Origin: Stomoxys calcitrans
Lineage: Eukaryota > Arthropoda > Insecta > Diptera > Muscidae
Direction of reading: 5' to 3'
DNA: 64,000 nt
Assembly (NCBI RefSeq): GCF_963082655.1
Contig: NC_081552.1
Span: 67,873,465-67,937,464, forward strand
Position numbers and translations under genes: made by a program. Positions 20,474-32,299 of the stretch are shown one piece after another. The notes under the pieces were generated by a model. That model saw only the letters and a program-made list of their open reading frames with translations, made no database searches and was not told the DNA's origin. Each line of letters starts with the position of its first letter. The stretch's first letter is position 1.

Positions 20474-21645
20474 GTTTATACCCTATACCATCACTATGGG
20501 ACAGGGTATTATAACTTTGTGTATTTGTTTGCAACGCTAAGAAGGAGACGAGGTAGACCCATAGATAAATATAACGATCGATTTAGAATCACTTCCTGAT
20601 TCGATTTAGCTATGACCGTCGATCTGACTGTGTGCTTATAAAAATCGGTTCAGTTTTAGATATAGATCCCATATATATCTTCCATCCGATATGGCATTTT
20701 AAGGCAATAGAAGTCACCGTTTTGGTTAGATCTTATAAAACTTAGCGTGAGGTGTTTTATTTGACGTCTTAGTACGGTGGAGATCCGGGCGATCAAGGAA
20801 TGCGTGAGGTGGTGTGGTGCTTACACGAGGACGTCGAGTGTGATCATCTTTACAGACAGTAAGATTGCCATAAGGGCGATAATAAGCGGGACGGTGTTGC
20901 AGTGTAAGAAGGAGATTAACGCCTACTCTGAGGATGGCAAAATCCACATCGTTTGGGTGCCGGGCCAGAACGGAGTAAGGAGGAATAAAAGGGCAGACGA
21001 TGCGGCGGTGAAGGCCAGATGACTGCCGTCAATAAATTTGGTTAACCCGAAGCATTTCGAGCATTTGGAGGTTGGAGCACTTTCTTTGTCATTGCCCGGT
21101 TTTCATATCTAACAGATACACGCATTTAGGCCGGGACACAATACCAGACATGTACCAACATAGAGGCGTGGCATGGAAAACAATTAAGGATTTTGTAAGT
21201 AGTACAGAATTCCTTAGATTTTCTTTTTCGAGGTTACGTTTTGGTTGTTAGAGAGCACAACAAGCCGATTACTGGCTTAGGTGTATGTCTTTAGTGACTT
21301 GGGGCTGATTAATATCTGCACCCTCTCTTCAACCTAACCTAACCTAGTACGTGTGCTAAATTTTATCGAAGTTCGTCCAGATTTAGGGCATGTAGCCTCT
21401 GTATATATATGATATGGCCTTTAAGGCTCTAGTAACCACAATTTAGGTCTTATCGTACGTAAGAAAATCTAACAAGGTTCTATTCAATATATAATATATA
21501 TATAAATATATAAATAGGTATTTAAAATTAAAATCTGAGTATATTTCACAAGATGTTCCATTAAAGTAATACGCAGACTCAGTGGTGTAGTGCATTATAT
21601 AGTCGGCTCCGCCCGACTTTTGGCTTTCCTTACCGTTCTTTTTTT
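20474..21645 (+). mobile_element. K-family DINE-like element, split by a non-LTR insertion
   Basis: It begins TATACCCTATACCATCACTA and GACAGGGTATTATAACTTTG. The core GAAGGAGACGAGGTAGACCC and TTCCTGATTCGATTTAGCTATG recurs at 49.0-49.1 and 58.6-58.7 kb. It ends in the stem AGTCGGCTCCGCCCGACTTT at 21.6 kb. The sequence is interrupted at 20776 and resumes at 21345. Confidence 0.6.
20777..21344 (+). mobile_element. 5'-truncated non-LTR retrotransposon (family X) with RNase H
   Basis: The open frame at 20777-21022 reads MEIRAIKECVRWCG, then VIIFTDSKIAIRAI, then IHIVWVPGQNGVRRNKRADD. These are the RNase H core motifs: E in helix A, the D of TDS, and the H-position of VPGH.G, here Gln. The rest decays to a terminal CAACCTAACCTAACC. 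TAGTACG flanks both ends (20770-20776 and 21345-21351), consistent with target duplication into a K-family repeat. The H-to-Q change and downstream stops mean it is dead. Confidence 0.75.
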
Positions 21646-21649
21646 TTTT

Positions 21650-22334
21650 TGAAAAACTTTCTTATAGCACTTAAAAATTACTCTTCATAGTCAGATCTGA
21701 ACTATATTTAGGTCAGATGTCGGTAGTCTTAAAATAATTCACTATTTAAAATTTGAGCAAAGTCGAGTAATAAATGTAGGTTTTATGGGTTTCAGACCCT
21801 TAACCCGCAGATGACAGCTATATCAAAATATAGTCCGATCTGAACCATATTTTGATCAGATGTCGGTGTGCTTAGGTCATCCCCAGAGGCTTTCTATGCT
21901 TATGATGGCAGCTATATCTAAATATGGTCCGATCCAAACCATATTTGGGTCTGATGTTGGGAGACTTAAGAAGACTCAAGAGTAATAAATTCAGTTTTTA
22001 TGGGTTTCACACTCTAAATCGTCAGATCGGCCTATATGGCAGCTATGTGTAAATATAGTCCGATTTCGCCCGTTCAAAAACTTAAACTGCGTGCAGCAAA
22101 AAGAAAATATCTGTGCCAAATTTCAGCTCAATTTATCAATTTTTGAAAGTTGTAGTTAAATTTTGCATTTAGTATTCCGTTATGACTTCCGACAATTGTG
22201 CTTAGTACGGTTCAAATCGGTCTATAACCTGATAAAGCTCCCATATAAACCGATCTCCGATGTGACTTCTTGAGACCTTACAAGCCGCAATTTTTGTCCG
22301 ATTTGGCTAAAATTTTCCATATAGTGTTCTGTTC
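21650..22334 (+). repeat. tandem DINE-like units (families K and mini-me)
   Basis: Units with CAGCTATATCTAAATATGGTCC and GTTTTTATGGGTTTCA alternate to about 22080. After that a minus-orientation mini-me-type block follows (CTCCCATATAAACCGATCTC, TGTGACTTCTTGAGACC). The mariner interrupts that block at about 22334. The mosaic shows an insertion or rearrangement near 22.1 kb. Confidence 0.45.
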
Positions 22335-23143
22335 AACCGTTCATTATCACATAAAAAAGTCTTGGACTGGTGAAAAAGCTTGATATTTGGGTACCACATG
22401 TATTGAAAGAATTCATTTAACAAACCGAATCAACGCTTGTGATATGCACCTTAAACGCAATGAATTCGATCCGTTTTTAAAACGAATCATAACTGGAGAT
22501 GAAAAATGGATTGTTTATAACAACGTTAGTCGAAAACGATCATGGTCCAAGCATGGTGAACCAGCTCAAACCACTTCAAGGGCTGATATCCACCAAAATA
22601 AGGTTATGCTGTCTGTTTGGTGGGATTGGAAGGGTGTGGTATATTTTGAGCTGCTTCCAAGGAACCAAACGATTAATTCGGATGTTTACTGTCAACAATT
22701 GGACATATTGAATACAGCCATCAAGGAGAAGCGACCAGAATTGGTCAATCGTAAAGGACAACGATAGACCGCACAACGCTAGACCGCACACATCTTTGGT
22801 CACTCGCCAAAAACTGAGTGAGCTTGACTGGGAACTTTTGATGCATCCACCATATAGCCCTGACCTTGCACCATCAGACTACCATTTATTTCGATCTTTG
22901 CAGAACTCCTTAAATGGTAAAACTTTCGGCAATGATGAGGCTGTAAAATCGCACTTGGTTCAGTTTTTTGCAGATAAAGGCCAGAAATTCTATGAGCGTG
23001 GAATACTAAATTTGCCAGGAAGATGGCAAAAGGTTATCGAACAAAATGGCAATTATATATTTGATTAAAGTTCATTCTAAGTTTTATTAAAAATGCATTT
23101 ACTTTCTTTTAAAAAATCAGCAATTACTTTTTGGGCAACTCAA
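22335..23143 (+). pseudogene. mariner transposase, truncated and mutated
   Basis: Frames at 22387-22767 and 22796-23068 give TGDEKWIVYNN (first Asp), KVMLSVWWDWKGVVYFELLP, then HNARPHTSL and HPPYSPDLAPSDYHLF (third Asp). This is the DD34D mariner signature. The second catalytic Asp of the usual DNARPH box reads His, and a stop with frame loss precedes it. The N-terminal DNA-binding half is missing. The right end keeps a mariner-like terminus (TTACTTTTTGGGCAACTCAA) followed by TA at 23144. The text is closest to the cecropia/mellifera-like group, by memory only. Confidence 0.85.
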
Positions 23144-23149
23144 TATTTA

Positions 23150-23300
23150 TATTTTGATACCCACCACTGAAGGATGGGGGTAAATTTATTTTGTTATTTC
23201 GTTTGCAACACATGGAAATAATCGTTTCCGAGACTATAAAGTATATATATTCTTGATATAGTCAGCTCCGTCCGTTTGACTGTTTAAATCAAATAGATAT
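23150..23300 (-). mobile_element. mini-me/DINE-like left end, interrupted by a second copy
   Basis: TACCCACCACTGAAGGATGG and TATATATATTCTTGATATAG, then CCGTCCGTTTGACTG, form the left end of a minus-orientation copy. It breaks at 23300, where a plus-orientation terminus starts. Confidence 0.55.
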
Positions 23301-24393
23301 AAAACAAGTAAAAGCGTGCTAGGTCCGGCCGGGCCGAATCTTACATACCCTCCACCATGGATCGCATTTGTTCACTTTTTTCCCGGTATCTCTTTTTAGA
23401 CAAACAAAGGATAAAAGAAAAGATTGCTACGCTAATTGAATTGACCACACTAGAAGTCTATGTGTAAAATTTCAGCCAAGTCTAATAAGAATTGGGCCTT
23501 TTAGGGACTCAAAAAGTAAAATAGAGAGATCGGTTTATAGGGGAGCTATACCAAGCTGAAGACCATTCAGACCGATATAGACCATGTTTGACACGTATGT
23601 TGGAGGTCATCGGAGAAGCCATTGTACAAAATTCCAGCCAAATCGAATAATAATTACGCACCCTTGAGGCCCAGGAAGTCAAGATCCCAGATCCCAGCTA
23701 TATGGATTATGAACCGATTTGAACCATATTTGGCACAGTTGTTGGAAGTCATAACAAAGCACCTCATGCAAAATTTCAAAGCGGATAGGAATTGCGCCCT
23801 CTAGTGGGTCAAGAAGTCAAGATTCAAGATCGGTAATATGGCAGCTATATCAGGTAATGGACTGATTTAGTGTAGGTCAGTTGGGATTGTAAATGGGCCA
23901 CATCGGTCCATGTTTTGATATAGCTGCTTTATAAACCGATCTTCCGAATTGAATTCTTGGGCACCTGAAAGCCGCAATTCTTATCCGATTTGGCTGAAAT
24001 TTTTTAATTATGGTTCAAATCAGACCATAACCTGACATAGCTGTCATATAACCTTATCTGGGGTCTTGACTTGTTGAGCCTTTAGAGGGCGCAATTCCTA
24101 TCGGATTTGGCTGAAATTTGGCATGTAGCGTTCTGTTATGACTTCCAATAACTGTGCTAAGAACGGTCCAAATCGGTCTTTAACCTGATATAGCTCCAAT
24201 ATAAACCGTTCTCCGGATAATCCTTATTCGGTTCCTAGAAGCTTTAATTTTTGCTGGCTTGACAGAAGTTTGGTATGTAGAGTAAAATAATGAACTTCAA
24301 CTAGATTTATTTTGTATACATTTTTATCAGAATGCATGGTGATGGGTTCTCAAATTTCGGCCGGGCCGAACTTAGCACGCTTTTACTTGTTTT
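23301..24393 (+). mobile_element. DINE-like element with inverted copies of the same terminus at both ends
   Basis: The left end is AAAACAAGTAAAAGCGTGCT and the right end is its exact reverse complement. Next to each lies the palindrome CGGCCGGGCCGAA. The inside left half runs in plus orientation to about 23860, and the right half runs in minus orientation from about 23880. Most other copies have this terminus at one end only, so this looks like two half-elements joined tail to tail. Confidence 0.7.
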
Positions 24394-25779
24394 AAAATAG
24401 ATTGTGCATATTGAAAGGATACCAAGATCTATTTAAAGTGTGATACTTTATTCGCTTTTAGCGAAACTTTTCCATGATTACATTTTTTAAATAAAAGGTT
24501 TTGAGGCAAAAAAACTGGCTTATTCCAATCAGTAGGACATTCTCTCATTACTTGAAAAAATTTTCATGAACGTATTATGTTGAGATTTTTTTTCAAAAAA
24601 TAAATAAAAATAACTGCGAAAAACGAATATAGTACAGCCTTAATGTTGTATCATAATTCAAACTCATTATGTTACCAATTATAAGCAGATCTCACTTGGT
24701 AATTCAAAATCTTTCAGACTTTATTTGGACTTATTCCGATTTTATGATGTCTTCCATTTTCGTATAACTTCATCATGGTTTGGTGTTATGATCTGTCTTC
24801 GTTTTGCTATAAATAAAACAAAACATTATATATGGGAGTGGTTGTTATCAAATGTGCGATAATACCTACTTTGAGATGGATATTTCTCTGTCGCGTAAAT
24901 ATTATGAACCACTGTATGTGCCTTACAAATTATTCTTGTGTTATTTTGTACCTGGCAGCCATTTGAATATTGCTCTAATGATTTTTGTCACTGGACAGAA
25001 TTTTTAAATTTAAACATAGTACTGACTTCGATTGTGCGGAAAATGTTGCTTAACATCAATTAAATTTGGAGAAATTTCACAATGTTTCCACCAGTATTGC
25101 TAATTCGTTTAGTTGTAATTAAACTTTTTATTTGGCGTTTCAAGCATTGTTTTGATAGTGAACAGTTGTATGTTGACAACATTGTTATCATACGACTGTC
25201 AACCAAACAAAAATAAATTGGAATTTTTTAACTACAAGGCGTACAAGTAGTATTTAAGAAAATTTAAACATTAACTGATGTATGTTTGGCAGCACAACAT
25301 GAAATTGACAATACAAAGAGGCATAGCAACCAGTCTCGACGCCAGAGCCTTTAGCGTCCTCTTATATCGTGAGATTCTAATCGAGCCGCCGTTCCCACAT
25401 TGACATCATCTCCAATGACTTGAGATCCTCAAAAAGCTTTTACGATCCCTTGAATTACGGAATTCAATAACGACTCCTGCTTCAGAGCCCTCATTCGTGT
25501 ATACAAAAGCTCTCGGAGATGACGATCATCCTCGAAACATCAACAACGTCAACAAGAAAAGACTTCCATGACATGTAATCAGTCGCGCTGCATATAGCAT
25601 GCCGACACACCTCATCTTCATTCCCCATGAGAAAATAAGAATGTGCAGAGTGACCCCATCTTATTTAAACCTATCCGTGTATCATGAAGGGCACTGTCAA
25701 TACACCAACTGCTACCCTCATATGTTCCATGAATGAATCAAAAACGTCAAATTCAGGCGTGGTAGGTCATCGCTATCAC
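24394..25779. other. unassigned sequence
   Basis: AT-rich and featureless to about 25300. From 25300 to 25780 composition becomes more GC-balanced, as if it were a decayed retroelement upstream of the fragment that follows. I could not identify a domain. Confidence 0.35.
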
Positions 25780-26620
25780 AGATCCCCTTCAAGGTACGGT
25801 GAGAAAGTTGTCTAGATGGGCGAGGGCCAATGGGCTTGGCATAAAGCCCAGAGAGGTCGAGCGAATGTTGTAGACCAGAAGGAGGATGTATGAGGAGTTC
25901 AGGGGATTGGTTCTGGACGGAGTGTAGCTGCCACAGCGTTATTCTTGGCCATAAATAGAATGAGAGAATGAACGTGAGGAGAGAGTTAATCGGAGGCTGA
26001 GTTCGCTTAATTCATGGTGCAACTCAATGGACAGAAGTTGGGAACATAGACCAGGGGCGGTCCGCGGACTGTACACTGCTGTGGTTTGGCTGATCCTCAC
26101 CTAGGAGTACTTGGTGTTGCACCGGGTCCTGGAAAGGGTGATTCTTCTCGTTATGGTTAAGAAGGTACAGGGTATTGCGGCAGAGCTGATATCGGAGGCG
26201 AGGAGGAGTGCTCCAACAGCTGCACCGTATGCGATACTCTGAAACTTTTGCACTTGCACGAGGAGAGCGTGTCGTTCAGGTCTGCCTTATGACTAATGTA
26301 GTCAGCGACATGGCACTCTTCGAGTTTTGGGCATTCGTTCGTTCTGCGGAAGGTTGATGGTGTGGGACGACGACGTGGCATTGGTGACGCGACGGACTGT
26401 GTACCGGGCGGATCATTCTTCCATGGCCAATTGGAGTTTGTCTTCCCGGAAATGTAGCTTTGAGCTGGGGGTGTCCCGAACTTTACTGGCCCCTCTTTTT
26501 ACAGGGATGGATCCAATTTGAATTAGGGTACTGGCACAGAGGTTTTTGTTGAATTCCTAGATATTAGGAAGTCACGCAGACTTCTGGACGGGTGCAGTGT
26601 CTTTCATTATACTTACAACA
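25780..26620 (+). mobile_element. non-LTR retrotransposon RT-C-terminus to RNase H start, decayed
   Basis: Pieces in different plus frames read LSRWARANGLGIKP, FRGLVLDG and LYTAVVWLILT near 25.8-26.1 kb. They match the RT thumb region of the RNase H-bearing elements in this window. Near 26.5 kb YRDGSNLN, LDIRKSRRLLDGCSVF marks the start of RNase H with its first catalytic Asp. The order is right for one element, but many stops and shifts break it. The family is probably X, whose RNase H continuation appears at 20.78 kb. Confidence 0.6.
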
Positions 26621-27399
26621 CAAAATAAAAAAAAAGTTTCATAAAAAATAGAAACTTAAACAATTTTGTAAACAGCTTATTGTCATTATTCGCTGGAATT
26701 AATATACACGTACATTTAAAATCTACGAAATTTTACAATGTTGCTAGCAACATATTAAATCGTTTCGTAAAAAGTACTTAGTACTACTTATTTGAAAATT
26801 GCTATGATAGACAGTTATATTTACAAAGTCTTTCATTTTCGCGTAACTCTATTATGGTTTTGTAATATGATCTGCTGTATTTGTTATTCTCTGTGCCTTA
26901 GAATTTCTTGTTGTGTTTTCTTGAACCTTGCAGCCAATTGTGTATTGTTCTTATGACTTTTTAAAAACTGTCACTTTTTGAGTTTAACATCCTCACTGGA
27001 CCGAACTGCTTCACATACCGACTGCAGTTTGCTCAGTCAAAACAAAAAAGAAACATTTTCCAACCATTAGTCTATACGCTCAAATACTCAATCTTTCTCT
27101 CTAGCAGGAGAGACAAAGGATAATAAATATTGGTCTAAAACACGACTAATCGTTTGCGGCTATCGAAACACTTTTGCAATTAAAGAGTTTTTGGTGTTAC
27201 AACAAAAGAAAGGTCCATTTACCATAGGCGAAGCTGCCAAAGGGTTTATTGTAATAAACAAAATTAGTTACGATCAATTACGCTACGTTTATAGCTAGCG
27301 TATGATATGTTGAAGCAAAATGTTACACGGTTACAATTAAAGGAAAACTTCGAGATAAAAGTATTTTGTTTGTCGGAAAAAGTCACAATTAAAGCCACA
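26621..27399. other. AT-rich unassigned sequence
   Basis: No gene, RNA or clear repeat recognised. Confidence 0.35.
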
Positions 27400-27958
27400 T
27401 TTATTGTCCCATTTCGCTGAAATTTCAGACAGTTAGTTTTGTTAGCCTCTCGACATCCCTGCTCAATACGGTCCAGATTTGAATATAGATACCATATAGA
27501 CCGATCCTCTAATTTAACGTTTTAGCGCCATAAAAGATGAATTTTTTTAACGAATTTTGCTGAAATTAAGTACAACGAGTTTGTAGGCCTCTCGACATTC
27601 GCATGGTTAAGATCGGAGTATATTTGAATATAGCTGCCATATATACCGAACTCTCGATTAAATGTGCGTTTATGTCCCGATTTCGCTGAAATTTGGTAAA
27701 ATGAGTGGTATAAAACCATTAAATATTCTTCCCGAATATAATTAGATATAGCTGTCATGTAGACCAATATTAAATGTAACCGTCTTAAATAATGAATTGT
27801 ATTAGACCCGCCGACGTCCGTGCCAAGTTTGGTCCAAATGGGACCAGATTAAGATATAGCAGCTATGGGTTCATAAACGATGCACTTTTAACGGTATTAT
27901 GAAGAAAAGTGGTTAATATAGTTATACGGGGTGGTGGGTATTACTACATTTTTACTTG
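27400..27958 (-). repeat. K-type tandem DINE-like units
   Basis: Three to four units carry TAGCTGCCATATATACCG or ATAGATACCATATAGACCG, CCCATTTCGCTGAAATTT and GACATTCGC. It ends in GGTGGTGGGTATTACTAC and TTTTTACTTGTT. This is the same composition as 46.05-46.8 kb. Confidence 0.55.
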
Positions 27959-27962
27959 TTAT

Positions 27963-29727
27963 TTTTATACCCTCCACCATAAGATGGGGGGTATACTAAT
28001 TTCGTCATTCTGATAGTAACTACTCGAAATATTCGTCTGAGACCCCATAAAGTATATATATTCTTGATCGTTGTGACATTTTATGTCGATCTAGCCATGT
28101 CCGTCCGTCTGTCCGTCCGTCCGTCAGTCCGTCCGTCCGTCTGTCTGTCGAAAGCACGCTAACTTCCGAAGGAGTAAAGCTAGCCGTTTGAAATTTTGCA
28201 TAAATACTTCTTAAAAGTGTAGGTCGGTTGGTATTGTAAATGAGCCATGTCGGTTCATGTTTTGATATAGCTGCTATATAAACCGATCTTGGGTCTTGAC
28301 TTCTTGAGCCTCTAGAGTGTGCAATTCTTATCCGATTGGAATGAAATTTTGCACGACGTGTTTTGTTATGACATCCAACAACTGTGCCAAGTATGGTTCA
28401 AATCGGTTTATAACTTGATATAGCTGCCATATAAACCGATCTTGGGTCTTGACTTCTTGAGCCTCTAGAGTGCGCAATTCTTATCCGATTGGGATGAAAT
28501 TTCACACGACGTTTTTTGTTATTATATCCAATAACTGTGCCAAGTATGGTTTAAATGGGTCCATAACCTGATATAGCTGCCATATACACCGATCTGGGGT
28601 TTTGACTTCTTGAGCCTCTAGAGTGCGCAATTCGTATCCGATTGGAATGAAATTTCGCACGACGTGTTTTGTTATGATATCCAACAACTGTGCCAAGTAT
28701 AGTTCAAATCGGTCCATAACCTGATATAGCTGCCATATAAACCGATCTTGTGTCTTGTTATGATATCCGTGTATTGTTATGATATCCAACAACTGTGCCA
28801 AGTATAGTTCAAATCGGTCCATAACCTGATATAGCTGCCATATAAACCGATCTTGTGTCTTGCCTTCTTGAGCCTCTAGAGTGCGCAATTCTTATCCGAT
28901 TGGAATGAAATTTTGCACGACGTGTTTTGTTATTATATCCAACAACTGTGCCAAGTATGGTTCAAATCGGTCCATAACCTGATAAAGCTGCCATATACAC
29001 CGATCTGGGGTTTTGACTTCTTGAGCCTCTAGAGTGCGCAATTCTTATCCGATTGGAATGAAATTTTGCACGACGTGTTTTGTTATTATATCCAAAAACT
29101 GTGCCAAGTATGGTTCAAATCGGTCCATAACCTTATATAGCTGTCATATAAACCGATCTTGGGTCTTGACTCTTGAGCCTCTAGAGGGCGCAATTCTTAT
29201 CCAATTTGAATGAATTTTGGCACGTAGTATTTTGTTATGATATCCAACAACTGTGCCAAATATGGTTCAAATCGGTTCATAACCTGATATATCTGCCATA
29301 TAAACCGATCTTGGGTCTTGACTTCTTGAGCCTCTAGAGGTCGCAATTATTATCCGATTTGCCTGAAATTTTGTACGACGGATTCTCTCATGACCATTAA
29401 CATACGTGTTTATTATGGTCTGAATCGGTATATAGCTTGATACAGCTCCCATATAAATCGATCTCTCTATTTTACTTCTTGAGCCCACAAAAGGCGCAAT
29501 TCTTATTCGAATTGGCTGACATTTTACACAGGTCTCCAACATATAATTTAATTGTGGTCCAAACCGGACCATATCTTGATATCGCTCTAATAGCAGAGCA
29601 AATCTTTTCTTATATCCTTTTTTTTACGTAAGAAGAGATGCCGGGAAAATAACTCGACAAATGCGATCCATGGTGGAGGGTATATAAGATTCGGCCCGGC
29701 CGAACTTAGCACGCTTTTACTTGTTTT
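27963..29727 (-). mobile_element. long mini-me/DINE-1-like element with many tandem units
   Basis: The left end is ATACCCTCCACCATAAGATG, then a TATATATATTCTTGATCG core, then an expanded GTCC/GTCY tract (28098-28150). Eight or so near-identical units of about 150 bp follow, each with CGATCTTGGGTCTTGAC, TTCTTGAGCCTCTAGAG, GTGCGCAATTCTTATCCGAT and ACGACGTGTTTTGTTATGA. One partial unit at 28757-28795 repeats ATCC/GTGTATTGTTATGATATCC. It closes with GGTGGAGGGTATATAAGATT and the palindrome CGGCCCGGCCGAA plus AGCACGCTTTTACTTGTTTT. It is the longest copy here. Confidence 0.8.
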
Positions 29728-29870
29728 ATTTTACTTTTACCCCTGAAACGAAACAACAGCAAAGATTTCATCATCTCTTACTATATCCCCATTTCTTGTG
29801 TACCATTTATATTTCCTATCCTTCCTTTGCCAACGAACTGATTCCATTAGCATAAACTTTGTGGTTTTGT
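29728..29870. other. spacer between two DINE-like elements
   Basis: A 143-bp unique stretch separates two same-orientation copies. No feature seen. Confidence 0.5.
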
Positions 29871-31004
29871 TATACCCTCCACCATAGGATGCGGGGGTAT
29901 ACTATTTTCGTCATTCTGTTTGTAACTACTCGAAATATTCGTCTGAGACCCCATAAAGTATATATACTCTTGATATAGCCATGTCCGTACGTATGTCTGT
30001 CGAAAGCACGCTAACTTCCGAAGGAGTAAAGCTAGCCGCTTGAAATTTTGCACAAATACTTCTTATTAGTGTAGGTCGGTTGGTATTGTAAATGGACCAT
30101 ATCGGTCCATGTTTTTATATAGCTGCCATATAAACCGATCTTGGGTCCTGACTTCTTGAGCCTCTAGAGGGCGCAATTATTATCCGATTTGAATGAAATT
30201 TTGCACGAAGTGTTTTGTTATGATATTCAAAAATTGTGCCAGGTATGGTTTAAACCGTATATAACCTGATATAGCTGCCATATAAACCGATCTTGGGTCT
30301 TGACTTCTTGAACCTCTAGAGTGCGCAATTCTTATCCGATTGGAATGAAATTTTGCACGACGTGTTTTGTTATGGTATATCCAACAAATGTGCCAAGTAT
30401 GATTCAAATCGGTCCATAACCTGATATAGCTGTCATATAAACCGATCTTGGGTCTTGACTTCTTGAGCCTCTAGAGGGCGCAATTCTTATCCGATTTGAA
30501 TGAATTTTTGCACGAAGTATTTTGTTATGGTATCCAACAACTGTTCCAAGTATGGTTCAAATCGGTTCATAACCCGATATAGCTACCTGATATAGCTGAC
30601 TTCTTGAGCCTCTAGAGGTCGCAATTATTATCCGATTTGCCTGAAATTTTGTACGACGGATCCTCTCATGACCATCAACATACGTGTTTATCATGGTCTG
30701 AATCGGTCTATAGCCCGATACAGCTCCCATATAAATCGATCTCTCTATTTTACTTCTTGAGCCCCCAAAGGGCGCAATTCTCATTCGAATTGGCTGATAT
30801 TTTACACAGGTCTCCAACATATAATTTAATTGTGGTCCAAACCGGGCCATATCTTGATATCGCTCTAATAGCAGAGCAAATCTTTTCTTATATCCTTTTT
30901 TGCCTAAGAAAAGATGCCGGGAAAAGAACTCGACAAATGCGATCCATGGTGGAGGGTATGTAAGATTCGGCCCGGCCGAACTTAGCACGCTTTTACTTGT
31001 TTTT
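29871..31004 (-). mobile_element. mini-me/DINE-1-like element, minus orientation
   Basis: The same layout as the copy at 27.96 kb: TATACCCTCCACCATAGGAT, the TATATACTC core, a reduced GTCC tract (GTCCGTACGTATGTCTGTC), four units, then the terminal palindrome and AGCACGCTTTTACTTGTTTT. A small insertion (AGCTACCTGATATAGC) disrupts the last unit at about 30590. Confidence 0.75.
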
Positions 31005-32100
31005 CTTTAGCTTTGCTTACTCTGAATTCATTAACCAATTTCCGAGTTTGAGTTATTCATCATACTCTATCAAACCTACACAAGCACTGCTTCAACACGT
31101 AGGCATAGGGTTTCAAGTTTATTTTTATCATACATTGAGTATGTCAGCCTATCACGTGTGGTATTTAATTCAGAGATGGGCCGTAATAAAAACGCTTGTG
31201 GTCACAAAATCGGAATACAAGGAAGCGGCTACAACCAGAAATGTATTACATACAAACACATTTGTATTAGCAATTAATAACTAGCTGCAAACTGAAATTC
31301 CCCCAACCAATTCTGGGGATTTTATAAAAATTCTGAAACATCTCACGAATCGAGCATCAATCGAACGTAACAGGGATCATTGGTTAAAACAAAAAACATT
31401 GATTGAAAATTGGCTTAAATCAGATTTCTGAAAATGGCTGAAAGCGCCATTAACAGTTCATTGTTTTATAATTTTAGTTGTTGTTTATCGCCCAAGGGTG
31501 AGCATGATATCCTTTTTTTATTTATTTATTTTAATTTATTTCATTTTGTTTTCTCTATAAATTTAATAATTTTCAGGACAAAAAATTCTTGCCGTTATGA
31601 AACGAGCTGAGATAATTAAAAAATGTTCATGACGAGAATATTAGTGCTTGCAACTTATTTTATAATTACAATAAGTCTACTTCATATTTTATTTATTTAT
31701 ACGTTACAATGTGGAATACGCATGTCAGACCTTAAGGGCTTAAAAGTTTTAATTAATGATATATAATAATATTTTGTAAAGTGAAAATTCCAAGCCTTAG
31801 CCTCGAAGGAATATTCGTTAAATATAAAATCAAATTTGTAACTTATTTAATGGAAAGAATCTCTTTACGGATTATATAGAGTAAATGGTGACACGATACG
31901 AGTCATGATATTATTTCGAGGTGTTATATATAAAATATTTAGATAACTACCCTATGATCCTTTGATGGTTGGTATGCAGCTGAGCCCATACTGATTGACA
32001 AATATACTGCCTACATTGATGCCTTATATTAAGGCATCAATATAACTCACCCAGGACCCCTTATATTCTCATATAGATATAGAATTCGTTTTAGAACTTT
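31005..32100. other. unassigned AT-rich sequence
   Basis: No gene recognised. The 95-residue open frame at 30997-31284 overlaps a repeat end and has no motif. A small perfect hairpin at 32015-32041 is listed separately. Confidence 0.4.
32015..32041. repeat. perfect 12-bp inverted repeat with 3-nt loop
   Basis: ATTGATGCCTTA, then TAT, then TAAGGCATCAAT. No U-tract or partner gene gives it a role. Confidence 0.8.
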
Positions 32101-32299
32101 ACTTACTTTTACTTCATAAAATTTGTCTATATTTCATTGATAATTTCTCCCTTCATACACTACATAGTCGTTTTACAGATGTCATTTGCCATGTATGTTT
32201 CTGTTCATATTCTCTTCCGTATTGCACTGTGGTCCTACTTGTGTGGAAAGAGCTGCCAAAAAAAACATAAAAACCACATTTATTATCCTATTTCGATTA

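Noticed and set aside
28502..28888. 128-residue minus-strand frame with internal peptide repeat
   Set aside because: Translation of tandem DINE-like units. The peptide repeat only mirrors the DNA period.
30557..30988. 143-residue minus-strand open frame as a gene
   Set aside because: It lies inside a mini-me/DINE-like element and reads the 51-codon units. The same text with stops occurs in other copies.
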